This document shows positions 63,520 to 64,000 of a DNA stretch of 64,000 nt, piece after piece. The notes under the pieces were generated by a model that worked only from the letters and a program-made list of their open reading frames with translations, did not search any database and was not told where the DNA came from. Numbering within the stretch: position 1 is the first letter of the stretch; each line of letters starts with the position of its first letter. The stretch covers positions 186,001 to 250,000 of the forward strand of contig NZ_JAQZSG010000001.1 of assembly GCF_028745515.1 (NCBI RefSeq), read 5' to 3'. This stretch comes from Paenibacillus thermotolerans. Lineage in GTDB: Bacteria; Bacillota; Bacilli; Paenibacillales; YIM-B00363. The position numbers were made by a program, and so were the translations under genes.

Positions 63520-64000
63520 TCATCCTCCGAGAAATTGATGCACAAGACGGTCGGCCGCGTCCCCCAGCGTCGTCTTCTCATCTACGTCCTGTTTGGCGTA
63601 GTCCCATATTTGTCCGATATATTGGATGGACGTATCGATCTCCGGATTGGAGCCCGTCTTGTAAGCGCCGATGTTGATCAAGTCCTCGGATTCCCGGTAT
63701 ATGGAAAGCAATTGCTTAAACCGGTTTGCGGCTTGAATTTGCTCTTTCGGCGCCACCTCGCTCATGACGCGGGACACGCTGGAAAGCACGTCGATGGAAG
63801 GGTAATGGCCTCTTCCCGCCAGCTTTCGATCCAATACGATATGGCCGTCCAAAATGCCGCGAACCGTGTCCGCGATCGGCTCGTTCATATCGTCGCCGTC
63901 GACGAGCACAGTGTAGAATGCGGTGATCGATCCCTTCGGGCTCGTCCCCGCTCTCTCCAACAGCTTCGGCAAATTGGCAAACACGGAAGGAGTGTAGCCT
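63520..64000 (-). CDS. fliI: Flagellum-specific ATPase FliI, 3' part; gene runs off the window
   Basis: About 159 C-terminal residues. YTPSVFANLPKLLERAG, SITAFYTVLVDGDDMNEPIA, DTVRGILDGHIVLDRKLAGRG (split here), HYPSIDVLSSVSRVM are strong F1-ATPase-like/FliI sequences, including the arginine-finger region. Walker A lies outside the window. Overlaps fliJ by a few bases on its longer start. Confidence 0.96.
   Translation of the reverse strand, partial: GYTPSVFANLPKLLERAGTSPKGSITAFYTVLVDGDDMNEPIADTVRGILDGHIVLDRKLAGRGHYPSIDVLSSVSRVMSEVAPKEQIQAANRFKQLLSIYRESEDLINIGAYKTGSNPEIDTSIQYIGQIWDYAKQDVDEKTTLGDAADRLVHQFLGG

Overview
The window reads as one continuous chromosomal segment of a motile, Gram-positive, endospore-former-type bacterium of the Paenibacillaceae (Paenibacillus/Cohnella-like). 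This is inferred from the Bacillus-type fla/che operon (FliY, CheC, CheD, FlhF/FlhG, SigD, SwrB), PolC, the dxr-rseP-proS-polC and rimP-nusA-rnpM-ylxQ-infB gene orders, strong GGAGG ribosome binding sites with many TTG/GTG starts, and the Paenibacillus-style Gly-Asp-Arg-Pro repeats in IF2. No 16S rRNA is present, so species is not assigned. Almost every gene lies on the minus strand, so transcription runs from high to low coordinates.

In transcription order: (1) 64000-38537, the flagellar/chemotaxis operon. It runs from fliI (3' part only) through fliJ, a MotE-like gene, fliK, flgD, a TIGR02530-type gene, flgG, swrD, fliL, fliM, fliY, cheY, fliO-P-Q-R, flhB, flhA, flhF, flhG, cheB, cheA, cheW, cheC, cheD, an unknown membrane gene, sigD, a FapA (DUF342) gene, an unknown gene, a SwrB-like gene and a small MltG-like gene. 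(2) 38529-25180, translation, lipid and envelope core genes: a promoter and structured leader, rpsB, tsf, pyrH, frr, uppS, cdsA, dxr, rseP, an archaeal-type proS and polC, ending at a strong terminator. (3) About 25180-10843, an accessory block separating polC from rimP, which are neighbours in Bacillus subtilis. It holds a small plus-strand gene, an array of TGTCA...TGAC motifs resembling a transposon end, an IS3-family (IS150-like) insertion sequence, a HelD-type helicase, an ECF sigma factor operon, small metabolic enzymes, a MerR-thioredoxin operon on the plus strand and an Hsp20-like gene. (4) 10804-1, the rimP-nusA-rnpM-ylxQ-infB-rbfA-nrnA-truB-ribF operon, then rpsO and the 5' part of pnp.

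The main points for a second look are: infB, whose N-terminal repeat region carries three in-frame stops and a 60-bp non-repeat insertion; the regularly spaced TGTCA-TGAC array next to the IS element; the ECF sigma operon with two small proteins that share a motif; and the MerR-thioredoxin operon with a textbook long-spacer promoter. No tRNA, rRNA or CRISPR array was seen.
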